Assembly: GCA_963801065.1 (NCBI GenBank)
Contig: CAWDDG010000004.1
Coordinates: forward strand, 496,001 to 560,000
Direction of reading: 5' to 3'
Length of the DNA stretch: 64,000 bases
Origin: CAWDDG01 sp963801065
Lineage (GTDB): Bacteria > Actinomycetota > Actinomycetes > Jiangellales > Jiangellaceae
The notes under the pieces are model-generated. The model was not told where the DNA came from and ran no database searches. It saw only the letters and a program-made list of their open reading frames with translations. Position 1 is the first letter of the stretch. Every line of letters begins with the position of its first letter. This document shows positions 36,055 to 44,858 of the stretch, piece by piece. A program made the translations under genes and the position numbers.

Positions 36055-36158
36055 CGCTCCCCAAATGATCACGTTAAGTGGGCGTCTTGGGCCGTTACCA
36101 GGTGCCGAGACCTGGTAACGGACCCACAGGCCCACTTAACGTGATCATTTGGGGAGCG
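36055..36158. repeat. Perfect 29-bp inverted repeat with nested hairpin
   Basis: Left arm 36055-36083 and right arm 36130-36158 are exact reverse complements (ending with ATGATCACGTTAAGTGGGC on the left). Inside, CCGTTACCAGGT at 36092-36103 pairs perfectly with 36110-36121 around the loop GCCGAG. As RNA or cruciform it would form a ~100-nt two-level stem. It lies between convergent genes. A bidirectional terminator or a REP-like mobile palindrome are both possible; no U tract follows. Confidence 0.85.
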
Positions 36159-36171
36159 CGCGGGTAGCGGT

Positions 36172-36208
36172 TTCTAGCGGTGTCTAGGGGCCGTGCTAGA
36201 CGGGCTCA
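36172..36208. repeat. CTAG-rich 37-nt repeat, downstream copy
   Basis: This copy includes TTCTAGCG, TCTAGGGG and GCTAGACGGGCTCA. It aligns gap-free to 34766-34802 at 26 of 37 positions, and its last three bases are the stop codon of the globin-reductase gene. CTAG is rare in GC-rich genomes, so three copies in 37 nt stand out. Confidence 0.5.
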
Positions 36209-37435
36209 GGAAATGCCGTAGTCGTCGTAGACGATGTGGCTCTCCGAGATGCCCTGCTCGCGAAGGCGGTCGAGCGTCGTCTGCACCATGTTGGTCGGGC
36301 CTGCGACGTAGACGGAATGCCGCCGCCAATCGCCGTATGACGAGACGACATTCCCCATCACGTCGGGGCTTCGGTCCTCGGGACCTTCGGGAGACACCAC
36401 CGGCACGACCGTCAACCGACGGTACCGAACACCGATCGACTCCAGGTGCGGAAGCGCGTAGAGACGGTCTCTGTCGCGCCCGGCGTAGAACACGTGCACG
36501 CGCCGGCCGTCCTGTCGTTGCTCCAGCTCCTGCAACCCCGCCAGCACAGGGGCGATGCCGGTGCCGCCGGCGACGCAGAGCATGTCGCGCTCTGACATGG
36601 GGTTGGCGAGGTCGAAGCCCTGCGGTGCGCCCAACCGCAGGATGTCGCCGGGCTCGGTGCGCCACACGAGCGCGCTGCTGACCCACCCCGCACCCACCGC
36701 TCGGATGTGGAACTCGAGCAGGCCGTCGTCGCGCGGTGCCGTGGCTAGCGAGTACGAGCGCCACATCCTCGGGCGGCGTGGTGTCATCACGGAGCAGTAC
36801 TGCCCGGGGCGGTAAGGGTACCGGGTGTGCGGACGAACCTGGATCACGGCGACGTCGTCCAGAATCCGGCGGTGGAAGACGACTTCCCCGTCCCACCACG
36901 GCGGCGAGATCACGGCGTCCTCGTCCGCCCCGTTGACCATGATGAGAGCGACGGTGTCGTACGCCTCGATCCAGGCGGCCTCGTAGCGGGGCGTCCACGC
37001 CTCGCCGAGAACCGTGCGCATGGCCAGGATCAGGGCGCTGCCCAGCGCGCCGTAGTACTGGTTGATGATCCCGAACTTCCGGTGGTCGCGGCCGAGGGCC
37101 TTGAGGTATGGCACCAGCGAGGCCTTGTCGTCGACGCTGCCGACGATGCGGACCAGGGCGCTGACGAGTCGCGAACGCTGCGTCTCGAGGCCGGCCGGGA
37201 AGAGCTCGCGCAACTCGGGGTGGTGGGCGAAGAGCTGCGAGTAGAACTCGACGGCGAGGTGTTCCTGGTTCACCTCCGCGACCGTCATGCTCTCGCGGAG
37301 GGCCTCGATGTCCAGCGACGTCGGACCGCCATGCACGACCAGGGTGCCGGCGTCGTCGGCGAGGTCCGTCCCCACGGTCTCGTCGACGTCCAGTCGCGGC
37401 GCCGGCCCTTTGGCGGTACGTGAGTCAGTCCACAT
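36206..37435 (-). CDS. Flavohaemoprotein-like globin/FAD-NAD reductase
   Basis: A 409-residue protein. The globin domain (~40-180) has the proximal His118 in LGRDHRKFG and YYGALGSALILAM; an FAD domain has RSYSLATAP, and the NAD domain has CVAGGTGIAPVLAGLQEL and VYVAGPTNMVQTT. It lacks the usual flavohaemoglobin N-terminal start and has a ~40-residue acidic extension. The family oxidises nitric oxide or reduces oxygen with NAD(P)H. Start chosen at ATG 37435 because GAGGGGG stands 7 nt upstream; a -35/-10 pair (TTACCC, 17 nt, TAGGTT) precedes it. Confidence 0.9.
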   Translation of the reverse strand: MWTDSRTAKGPAPRLDVDETVGTDLADDAGTLVVHGGPTSLDIEALRESMTVAEVNQEHLAVEFYSQLFAHHPELRELFPAGLETQRSRLVSALVRIVGSVDDKASLVPYLKALGRDHRKFGIINQYYGALGSALILAMRTVLGEAWTPRYEAAWIEAYDTVALIMVNGADEDAVISPPWWDGEVVFHRRILDDVAVIQVRPHTRYPYRPGQYCSVMTPRRPRMWRSYSLATAPRDDGLLEFHIRAVGAGWVSSALVWRTEPGDILRLGAPQGFDLANPMSERDMLCVAGGTGIAPVLAGLQELEQRQDGRRVHVFYAGRDRDRLYALPHLESIGVRYRRLTVVPVVSPEGPEDRSPDVMGNVVSSYGDWRRHSVYVAGPTNMVQTTLDRLREQGISESHIVYDDYGIS

Positions 37436-37460
37436 GTGAGTCCCCCTCAGGCGCGGATAC

Positions 37461-37489
37461 AACCTAGCGGCGAACTCCCATTTGGGTAA
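37461..37489 (-). promoter_or_regulatory. Promoter of the globin-reductase gene
   Basis: On the minus strand TTACCC is followed after 17 nt by TAGGTT, 25 nt before the ATG. Spacing fits a housekeeping sigma factor. Confidence 0.4.
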
Positions 37490-37684
37490 GGACGAATCCA
37501 CGACTCGGTAAACAGCGGCACAGGGGAGTGGATATGCATGAACTCGGCGAAACCGGACAGTTCGGCGATCACACCACGCGGGGCCAGAGCGCCGGTGACG
37601 GAGAGCACATGTCCCTCGGGTTTGACACCCCCCTGGTAGTGGGCACCACTCCGTCGAGTGTGGTCGCACCCAGAAGGAGTCGCC

Positions 37685-38107
37685 GTGGGCCGCGTGGCCA
37701 CCACGCCGGGCGGCACCCCTACCGCCGAATTCGTCAGCAGGCCGAGCAGCGTTCCCGCCGCTCGGCACCTGGTGCACGACGACCTCGTCGGCCGCGGCCT
37801 TTCCGACCGTCTGATCGAGGACTGTCTTGTCGTCGTCAGCGAGCTCGTTGCCAACGCCATCCGGCACGCCCGCGGATTTCCCGCGGACAACGGCTCGAGG
37901 CGAGTCCGGTTGGGCTGGTCGGTGACATCTGAGCAGGTGTGGATCGCCGTGACGGACAGCGGTGGCTCGGGTCGGCCGCACGTCGAGCACCCGTCTCTGG
38001 TCGACACTCACGGCCGGGGGCTCGCGATCGTCGACGCGATCGCGGACGAGTGGGGGGTGAGCGGCTCCGGCTCCGAGGTGACCGTCTACGCGGTCATCCG
38101 CGTCTGA
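37685..38107 (+). CDS. Anti-sigma regulatory factor (HATPase_c_2, RsbW-like)
   Basis: A 140-residue GHKL ATPase. The N box ELVANAIRHA, the G1 motif VTDSGG and the G2 motif GRGLAIVDAIADEWG are present, with the small-domain start SVPAARHLVHDDL. Such proteins bind and inhibit a sigma factor or phosphorylate an anti-anti-sigma factor; none is next to it. AAGGAG is 5 nt before the GTG start chosen. It is divergent from the globin-reductase gene. Confidence 0.88.
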   Translation: MGRVATTPGGTPTAEFVSRPSSVPAARHLVHDDLVGRGLSDRLIEDCLVVVSELVANAIRHARGFPADNGSRRVRLGWSVTSEQVWIAVTDSGGSGRPHVEHPSLVDTHGRGLAIVDAIADEWGVSGSGSEVTVYAVIRV

Positions 38108-38152
38108 CCGACCCGGTCGCGTCGGCACCGCCCGCCGCTAGGCTCGTTGCTC

Positions 38153-39187
38153 GTGGCCACCACCAAGTCCAGCGCGCCGTCGGCGAGGAAGACAGTCACC
38201 GAGAGGTCGGCGAGGAAGCCAGCAGCGAAGACCGCGGCCCGGCCCTCGGCACGCACCTCGGCAACGAGACAGGGGCCCGTGGACGTCCCGGTTGCCGGGC
38301 CGCGCGAACCGTGCCCGTGCGGATCCGGCAAGCGGTACAAGGTGTGCCACGGCAAGCGGTCGCGCGCCGCCGGGCGCGAGTACGTCGCCCGCCCGTTCGA
38401 AGGCCTGCCTGCCGAGGGCGACTGGATTGCGATGCGCGAGATCGTGTCCGCCGCAACGGCACCGGTGCGGCTCACCGGCGCGCACGCCGACCGGGACGTG
38501 TTGGTGGCGACGCTGTTGCCGATGGCGTTGCCCGCCATCGTGCGCACGGACGGCCAGATCCTGCTGGGACTGCAGACGTCGACCTCGACCGGCGACCCGA
38601 GCGCCGATCTCGGCCACGCGCTGACCGGGGCTCTCGCCGCCGAACCCGGGGCCATGGTGTCGCCCGGCTTGCCCGGTTCCGACACTCCACGGCTGCAGGA
38701 ACTGCTGGACGCGTCGGCGCCTTTCGAGGTCGCGGTGCGTGACGGATTCGACTTCTGGCTCGACGAGAACGGCGACGTGAACGCCGACGCCCGCGCGTCG
38801 CTCGAGCAGGCCAACGCGGCCGTGCTGCCCGCGGCCCGGCTCGGTGGTGTCGACGCGGCCTACTGGTGCCAGCTCGGCGACCGCGACCAGCTCCGATGGG
38901 TCATGCCGTACGAGGAGGAGGCGCTCCTGGACGGCCTCGCCCGGCTGCACGCGCGCAGGGTGGACGGCCTGGGAGACGGGACCCGGCTGCTCGGGACGTT
39001 TCGCGCGCTGGGACGGCTGGTGCCGGTCTGGGACCTGGTAGTTGGCACCGCCGTCGATGCGGTCGAGGAGCCGGCATCGGCGCTCGCGGACCGGCTCTCC
39101 GCAGCGGTGGCCGAGACTGCGCCGTTGACACTCGACGAGCGGCGAGCTCGCGCCGGGCTCGCCAACCGCCAGGTCACGATCCGCTGA
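38153..39187 (+). CDS. DUF5926 protein with N-terminal SEC-C zinc motif
   Basis: A 344-residue protein. A Lys/Ala/Arg-rich tail is followed by a SEC-C motif (EPCPCGSGKRYKVCHG) near residue 55 that would bind zinc, then a DUF5926 domain (LPAEGDWIAMREIVSAATAPV, TSTSTGDPSADLGHALTGALAAEPG). The role of DUF5926 is not known; SEC-C modules contact ribosomes or SecB in other proteins. The GTG start follows a TAGGCT box by 8 nt, consistent with a leaderless mRNA. Confidence 0.88.
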   Translation: MATTKSSAPSARKTVTERSARKPAAKTAARPSARTSATRQGPVDVPVAGPREPCPCGSGKRYKVCHGKRSRAAGREYVARPFEGLPAEGDWIAMREIVSAATAPVRLTGAHADRDVLVATLLPMALPAIVRTDGQILLGLQTSTSTGDPSADLGHALTGALAAEPGAMVSPGLPGSDTPRLQELLDASAPFEVAVRDGFDFWLDENGDVNADARASLEQANAAVLPAARLGGVDAAYWCQLGDRDQLRWVMPYEEEALLDGLARLHARRVDGLGDGTRLLGTFRALGRLVPVWDLVVGTAVDAVEEPASALADRLSAAVAETAPLTLDERRARAGLANRQVTIR

Positions 39188-39328
39188 GAGGTCTCGTCGG
39201 CCTGGAGCCGGGGCTTCGAGCAGGATCCGGAACGCGGACGGGCGGGTCACCAGCGGGCGGCGCGGATCTGACGGTCGGGTGAACGTCCGGTGACGTCGGC
39301 GCACACATTGCGCAGGACGTATGAGAAC

Positions 39329-39364
39329 CCGGCCGCTCTTGACGGGGGAAACAAGAGCGACCGG
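39329..39364. terminator. Hairpin between convergent genes
   Basis: CGCTCTTG (39334-39341) pairs with CAAGAGCG (39352-39359) around a 10-nt loop, and the flanking CCGG pairs with CCGG across one mismatch. It lies between the DUF5926 gene and arginine deiminase, both ending here, so it could end both transcripts. No T tract is seen. Confidence 0.4.
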
Positions 39365-39449
39365 GGCCCTCGAAAGATTACCCCCGACGAGCTGTGGAAC
39401 GGAAGTTGTCGAGGGAAGTTCTTCTGTGCAGGTCATCACATCCCGGAAA

Positions 39450-40652
39450 TCAGTCCAGAAGCGGATCGCGCGTCACAGGACATGACATGCACCGGGGGCC
39501 GCCGCGACCCGATCCCAGCTCGCTTCCGGAGATCCGTAATACCTCGATGCCGGCCTCCTCCATGCGGGCATTCGTCTCGACGTTGCGTTCGTAGGCCACG
39601 GCCAGGCGGGGACCGACGGCGAGGGTGTTGTTGCCGTCGTCCCACTGCTCGCGTTCCGCGGTGACCGGGTCGAGCCCGGTGTCGATGATCCGCAGCGTGT
39701 CGATGCCCATGGCTTTTGCGGCGGCGACGAGGAATGGGGCCGGTTCGGCCACCTCGACCCCGCCGTCGTCGCCAGGCGTGAGCCCGATCGCGGTGAGCTC
39801 GTCGGCGACGTTCGGGTACATGACGACGGCGTCGACGTCGACCATCGTGCACACGGTGTCGAGGTGCATCGTGGCGCGCTCCTGGGCGATCGGGACAGCC
39901 AGCACCGTGTGGGCGAGCCCGGCTCCGAAGGCGTTGCGGGCGAGGCGCTCGACACCGGCGGGAGTGGTCCGCTCCCCGGTGCCGACGGCAAGAACTCCCG
40001 GTGTCAGGAGCAGGACGTCGCCGCCTTCCAGGGACTCGAGGCTTCGTTCGTACAGATGCGGCGTGCCCGCGAACCGCGGGTGATAGGTGTAGATGGCCCT
40101 GGTCAACGTCGTCTCGCGGCGGCGGGCCGGCATCGCCAGGCTCGTGATCGCGATCTGGTCGTGCACCCAGACGCTCGAATCGCGCGTGAACAGCAGGTTC
40201 GGCAGCGGGTCGACGACGAAGTCGTGCTGGTCCATGAGGGCGAATGCGAGGCCCTGGCCCGTGCGCAGCTCATCGTGGGCGAGCCCCGCGGTCAGCGCCA
40301 GGGCCAGGTCGTCGGGGTGCATGCCCTCCAGGTAGCTGCGCAGGACGCGCCGGAGCGCGTCGCCGTGCCGAGGGTCGGCGAGGACGTCCTCGACGCACTC
40401 CGCACGGGCAGCCTCGTCCTCCAGCGTCTGAGCCAGCAGGTCGGTCAGGTACAGCACCTCGACGTCGTGGTCGCGGAGCGTCTGCGCGAACGCGTCGTGC
40501 TCGTCCTGGGCCTTTCCCACCCACGGGATGCCGTCGAAGAGCAGCTTGTCGTTGTTGCGCGGAGTGAGCCGCTGCAGCTCCGGCCCGGGCCGGTGCAGGA
40601 GGACCGTACGAAGGCGGCCCACCTCGGAGTCGGTGCCGTGCGTGCTCGTCAC
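39450..40652 (-). CDS. arcA: Arginine deiminase
   Basis: A 400-residue guanidino-group hydrolase. The catalytic Cys lies in GPRCMSCPVTR at residue 388, the substrate and acid residues in LFTRDSSVWV and EGGDVLL, and the His in MHLDTVCTMVD. It converts arginine to citrulline and ammonia. No arcB, arcC or antiporter gene is adjacent, so it may work with a carbamoyl-transferase elsewhere. GTG start; divergent from the glycosyltransferase. Confidence 0.95.
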   Translation of the reverse strand: MTSTHGTDSEVGRLRTVLLHRPGPELQRLTPRNNDKLLFDGIPWVGKAQDEHDAFAQTLRDHDVEVLYLTDLLAQTLEDEAARAECVEDVLADPRHGDALRRVLRSYLEGMHPDDLALALTAGLAHDELRTGQGLAFALMDQHDFVVDPLPNLLFTRDSSVWVHDQIAITSLAMPARRRETTLTRAIYTYHPRFAGTPHLYERSLESLEGGDVLLLTPGVLAVGTGERTTPAGVERLARNAFGAGLAHTVLAVPIAQERATMHLDTVCTMVDVDAVVMYPNVADELTAIGLTPGDDGGVEVAEPAPFLVAAAKAMGIDTLRIIDTGLDPVTAEREQWDDGNNTLAVGPRLAVAYERNVETNARMEEAGIEVLRISGSELGSGRGGPRCMSCPVTRDPLLD

Positions 40653-40754
40653 CAGGCTGAGCGTAAACCCTGTGGACGAGGTCGGCTGTCACGCGCCGAC
40701 GGGCCCGATCGGACAGTGGCCATCCGCCTTGCCGGCACTGGATAGGGTCGCCAC

Positions 40755-41543
40755 GTGACAGCCGAGGGCGGCCGCGTGGCTCGCACACCACAAGGCGTCG
40801 CGGTCGTGATCCCCGCGAAGAACGAGCAGGTGCGCATCGGCGCCACGGCCAAGGCCGCCGCGACACTGCCCGGCGTCGACCTGGTGATCGTCGTCGACGA
40901 CGGCTCCACCGACGGCACAGCAGCCGCGGCGACGGGGGCGGGCGCTGTCGTCGTCGGCCACTCCCGCAACCGCGGCAAGGCGGCCGCCATGGAGACCGGT
41001 GCCGGCGCGGTGCGGGCCATCGAGAGCCGGGAGTCCCAGCGCGGGGCGGAGCGGGCGCTGATCTTTCTCGACGGCGACCTGGAGGAGACGGCAGGCGAGG
41101 CGGCACCGCTGATCGGGCCGGTGCTCGAGGGCAGCGTCGACATGACGATCGCGACGCTGCCGGCCCAGCGTGCCGCGGGCGGCGGCCGCGGATTCGTCGT
41201 GCGCCTGGCCCGCGAGGGCATCGAGCGCGCGACCGGTTGGACGGCGACGCAGCCGCTGTCGGGCCAGCGGTGCCTCTCGCGCGAGGCCTTCGACGCCGCA
41301 GTGCCGCTGGCTCCGGGTTTCGGGGTCGAGGTGGGTCTGACGATCGACCTGCTCCGGCAGGGCTACCGGCTGCGCGAGGTCGACGTGCCGTTCCACCACC
41401 GGGTCACCGGGGCGGACTGGCGGTCCCAGGTGCACCGGGCCCGGCAGTGGCTTCACGTCGCGCGGGCGCTGGCGACTCGGGGCGTCTCGCCGGTTCGCGT
41501 CCCGGAACGTCTACCGATCCCCGGGCGTGGGCGACGGCGCTGA
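40755..41543 (+). CDS. Family 2 glycosyltransferase
   Basis: A 262-residue GT2 enzyme with AVVIPAKNEQVRIG, the nucleotide-binding VVDDGSTDGT and the metal-binding FLDGDLEE. The acceptor region is PLSGQRCLSREAFD. It resembles glucosyl-3-phosphoglycerate synthase-like and polyprenyl-phosphate transferases but lacks a membrane helix. The GTG start lies 6 nt after TAGGGT. Its last 140 nt overlap the coding strand of the convergent membrane protein. Confidence 0.88.
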   Translation: MTAEGGRVARTPQGVAVVIPAKNEQVRIGATAKAAATLPGVDLVIVVDDGSTDGTAAAATGAGAVVVGHSRNRGKAAAMETGAGAVRAIESRESQRGAERALIFLDGDLEETAGEAAPLIGPVLEGSVDMTIATLPAQRAAGGGRGFVVRLAREGIERATGWTATQPLSGQRCLSREAFDAAVPLAPGFGVEVGLTIDLLRQGYRLREVDVPFHHRVTGADWRSQVHRARQWLHVARALATRGVSPVRVPERLPIPGRGRRR

Positions 41544-43692
41544 CCACGAACGGGATCCCGATCGTCAGCAGCAGCGCGGGGACGATGATCCCGGAGTCGT
41601 TGAGCGCGAACCCGGCGGCGCCGGTCACCAGGCCGGCCCAGGTCAAGGGACGCAGCACCGGCCACCTCGCCACTGCATCGCGTACACCGCTCACCCCAGG
41701 CGCCCGAACCAACCAGATGATCACGCCGTACGCGATCGGCACCAACCAGCCGTAGTACGGGCTGCGTTGCAGCGTCCCGATCGAGGCGTTTGCCTTTCGC
41801 CAGACGACGGTCCAGGCGTCGCCGTCGAGGATGTCGGCGAAGAACTCACCGAAGTGGGTGCGGTTCGCCGCCGGACGCAACCAGTCCAACCAGGCGACGA
41901 GCGCAAACGCGCCGACGGCGAGTCCGCAGGCGGCGAGCATCCGCACGACGGTGACCCGCGCTCCAGCGACGCCGAGCACGAGGACAGCGAACCCCGGAAC
42001 CGTCGCGAGGATGCCGCCGACGTCGGCACCGGCCTGCGGAGCTCCGTCGACGACCACCGTGACGAGCCCGACGAGCACCGTCGCCAGCGATGCCACCCGC
42101 CGGGAGTGGCCGCGGTCGAGCAACCACTGCGCCAGCGCCGCGGCGGCGACCAGCGAGGATGCCACGAAGATGGCGTACGCAATGTTGCCGAACCCGTAGA
42201 AGCGGCCCGCCACGAGGGGCGACAAGCCCAGCAGGCTCGCATGCTGGAGATTCGAACCGGTCGCGACGTCGACCGCAAGCACCGTCGCCGTCAGGCCCGC
42301 TACGACGCCCGGCGGGCCGTAGATCCTCCGTCGCCAGGGTCCGACCAGCGCCAGTGCCGTGACCACGACGGTGATCGCGAGAATCGTCGTCCAGAGCAGG
42401 GTCCCCGCCCGATCGACCCGCCACCACCGAACCACGTTGGCCAGGAACGAGGCCACCGGGAACGAGGCCGCGCCGAGCGCAACGAACTGGACGAACCGGA
42501 TGATGCGCCGACGGTTGGGCGGGTGCCGCCGCAGCCACAACAGGGCGCCGCCGAAGAAGATCACCTGGGCGATGCCGAGGATCTGGAAGAACGGCCCGGA
42601 CTGGGTCCGGAAGACCTGAGTCGCACGGTCGGTGCCGACGAGCTGGTCGACGGTCTCCTGCGTCGAGGGCGGATGCGGCGCGTCGCGGCGCCACGGACGG
42701 CCGACCGTCCCCTCGGACGGGTCCTCGACGCCGGCGTAAGCCAGGAGCGTCGAAGCGACGTCGGTGAGCTGGACGAGTCCGGTCCATCGCGTCGACGCCG
42801 AGGTCAGCCAGCTCCGCCCGAACGGGGACCCGTCGGGTGCCGGGCCCCTGGCCATCGCAACCCGGAGGGCGGAGGGCGCGATCGGGCCCGGTTCGCCCTC
42901 GGTGGGAACGATGGTCGGCGCACTGTCCGCCACGCCCGCGACGAGCACGGCCGTGTGGTCGGGCACGAGGGACAGCAGCCGGTCCATGGCGGCGTCCACT
43001 GACGAGGCAGCCGTCCGCCGGGCCTCCAGGGCGGCTGCCTGCACCTCGTCCTCACCGTGCTCGACGGGCGGGGGGAGCGAGCCGAGGTCGACGACAGTGA
43101 CGGGGCACTCGGCCAGCAAGGCAGCGTCCACTGCACCGGGGTCGCCGCGGTAGGACGCGACGATGCCCGAGCCGTCGGCCAGCGCCAGGGCGGCACCCGG
43201 CCCGACCGCGGTGGCGCATTCGCCTGCGTCGGCGATCCGGTCGCCCACCAGGCCGAGCCGCGTGTCGTAGGACTGCTCCTCCTGCTCCTCGACCAGTGCC
43301 GGCCAGCCGGGTATCGAGGCGCTGCCATCCGCACGCTGCGCGGGTTCGGGTAGGTCGCGGCAGTACCGGTCAGCGTCGGCGTCGGCGTCGGAGTCGATGA
43401 GGTCGGTTGCCCGCCGCCCGGCGCCTACGGTGAGCCAACCGTCGATGGTGCACGTCCTGGACCGCACGGTCCGAACGGTGAGCGAGGCCACGCTGTCCGA
43501 GCCCGCGAGCGCGTACAGCACGGGCGTGTCCTCTGCTGTCACGTCGGACCAGCTCAACCCGGCTACGCCGACCAGCACAACCGATGGCGGCTCGTCCTGG
43601 GCCGACGCGCCGGTCGTCGCCGTGAGTAGGCCCGCCACGGCGAGCGCCGTCGCGACCAGGGTGCGGAGGGTGATCGACGCGGCTCGACTCAT
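41404..43692 (-). CDS. Large membrane protein with phosphatase-like extracellular domain
   Basis: A 762-residue exported membrane protein. The signal peptide (~1-31) is followed by an extracellular part of about 330 residues resembling the alkaline-phosphatase fold (SVVLVGVAGLSWSDV, VLVAGVADSAPTIV, VQLTDVASTLLAYAGV), though the canonical metal ligands are not obvious. About ten helices come next, then a Pro/Ala/Arg-rich tail. It is coupled (ATGA) to larC. The tail is antisense to the 3' end of the glycosyltransferase gene by 140 nt, an unusual overlap. Function unknown. Confidence 0.8.
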   Translation of the reverse strand: MSRAASITLRTLVATALAVAGLLTATTGASAQDEPPSVVLVGVAGLSWSDVTAEDTPVLYALAGSDSVASLTVRTVRSRTCTIDGWLTVGAGRRATDLIDSDADADADRYCRDLPEPAQRADGSASIPGWPALVEEQEEQSYDTRLGLVGDRIADAGECATAVGPGAALALADGSGIVASYRGDPGAVDAALLAECPVTVVDLGSLPPPVEHGEDEVQAAALEARRTAASSVDAAMDRLLSLVPDHTAVLVAGVADSAPTIVPTEGEPGPIAPSALRVAMARGPAPDGSPFGRSWLTSASTRWTGLVQLTDVASTLLAYAGVEDPSEGTVGRPWRRDAPHPPSTQETVDQLVGTDRATQVFRTQSGPFFQILGIAQVIFFGGALLWLRRHPPNRRRIIRFVQFVALGAASFPVASFLANVVRWWRVDRAGTLLWTTILAITVVVTALALVGPWRRRIYGPPGVVAGLTATVLAVDVATGSNLQHASLLGLSPLVAGRFYGFGNIAYAIFVASSLVAAAALAQWLLDRGHSRRVASLATVLVGLVTVVVDGAPQAGADVGGILATVPGFAVLVLGVAGARVTVVRMLAACGLAVGAFALVAWLDWLRPAANRTHFGEFFADILDGDAWTVVWRKANASIGTLQRSPYYGWLVPIAYGVIIWLVRAPGVSGVRDAVARWPVLRPLTWAGLVTGAAGFALNDSGIIVPALLLTIGIPFVVSAVAHARGSVDVPGREPARRPESPAPARREATAGPGAPGTASPPR

Positions 43693-44858
43693 GGCGCCAG
43701 ACCGGCTGCTCGCGCTGCCGCGGTCGCGTCGGCGAGCACGGCTTTGACCGGTCGCCCCGTCGTCGCTGCCGCCGCGACCACGTCGTCGTACTCGGGCTGG
43801 GCGTTGACGACCACGCCGTCCAGTGTGGCGGTCTTGACCCGAACCAGATGTCCGTCGACCTCGACCGTACGGTCCGCCCGCTCGAGCGCCCGTTTGTCGA
43901 CGACGGTTTCGCGCAGGCCGATCGTCGTCGTCTCGGTGAAGAAGGTGCGGCGCACCGCCTCCACGGAATCTCCGTCGACGAGCACCGAGAGCGTGTGAGC
44001 CGGGCGGCCCTTCTTCATCACGATCGGCACCAGCCACGCATCCGACGCTCCCGCGTCCAGCATCCGCGCCAGTACTGACGGCCACAGGCGTGGGTCCATG
44101 TCGTCGACATTCGCCTCGAGCACCAGCGTCGTCGCGGGCGTGGGCGCGGGGTCGCCGAGCAGCAGGCGGACCACGTTGGGACGGCCGGCGAGGTCGCGTC
44201 CGCCTGCGCCGACGCCCTGCCGGCGCACGGTCATCGCCGGCTGGGCCCCCCAGGCGGTTGCGAACGTGGTCAGCAAAGCCGCGCCGGTCGGAGTGGCAAG
44301 CTCGTCGGTCGCGTCGCCGCCGAACGTCGGTACGCCACGCAGCAGCTCGACCACGGCCGGGGGAGGGACCGGGAGGGTGCCGTGCTCGGTGCGGACGCTG
44401 CCGGAGCCGAGCGCGATCGGGCTCGCCTGCAGCGCGTCGAGGCCGAGTACGGCGAACCCGGCCGCGACGCCGACGACGTCGGCGATGGCGTCGAGCGCGC
44501 CGACCTCGTGGAAATGCACGTCGTTCGGCGCGACGCCGTGCACTCGGGCCTCGGCCTCGGCGAGGCGCGCGAACGTGGCGGTGGCGGACGCGCGCACGTC
44601 GTCGTCGAGTTCTGCGGCGTCGAGCAGTGCGCGGATGTCGGCCCAGGTCCGTCGCGTGGTCGATGCCGCCGTCTCGACGGTCACGCGCGTGGCACGCAGC
44701 CCTCCCCGCCGGACCTCCTCGGCACCGAGACGAATGGGCTCGGGGGTGAGTGCGTCGACGGCTGCCTGCACGGACTCCAGCGGTACGCCGGCGTCGACGA
44801 CGGCGCCGAGCAGCATGTCGCCGGCGACGCCGGACGTGCAATCGAGCCAGCCGATCAC
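43689..44858 (-). CDS. larC: Pyridinium-3,5-bisthiocarboxylic acid mononucleotide nickel chelatase LarC
   Basis: A 389-residue protein of the LarC family: WLDCTSGVAGDMLLGAVVDAGV at the start, FHEVGALDAIADVVG, a His-rich metal region and EANVDDMDPRLW, then HTLSVLVDGDS and RETVVDKRALERADR. LarC inserts nickel into the pincer cofactor of lactate racemase and related racemases. It is one continuous frame, unlike the L. plantarum gene, which uses ribosomal frameshifting. GTG start overlaps the larB stop (GTGA). Confidence 0.93.
   Translation of the reverse strand: MIGWLDCTSGVAGDMLLGAVVDAGVPLESVQAAVDALTPEPIRLGAEEVRRGGLRATRVTVETAASTTRRTWADIRALLDAAELDDDVRASATATFARLAEAEARVHGVAPNDVHFHEVGALDAIADVVGVAAGFAVLGLDALQASPIALGSGSVRTEHGTLPVPPPAVVELLRGVPTFGGDATDELATPTGAALLTTFATAWGAQPAMTVRRQGVGAGGRDLAGRPNVVRLLLGDPAPTPATTLVLEANVDDMDPRLWPSVLARMLDAGASDAWLVPIVMKKGRPAHTLSVLVDGDSVEAVRRTFFTETTTIGLRETVVDKRALERADRTVEVDGHLVRVKTATLDGVVVNAQPEYDDVVAAAATTGRPVKAVLADATAAARAAGLAP

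Noticed and set aside
36055..36158. Insertion sequence ends
   Set aside because: No transposase frame lies between or beside the arms; the space between them is only 46 nt.
39329..39364. c-di-AMP or other riboswitch around the GGGGGAAA loop
   Set aside because: Only one simple hairpin is evident, and both flanking genes end here, so a leader role is unlikely.
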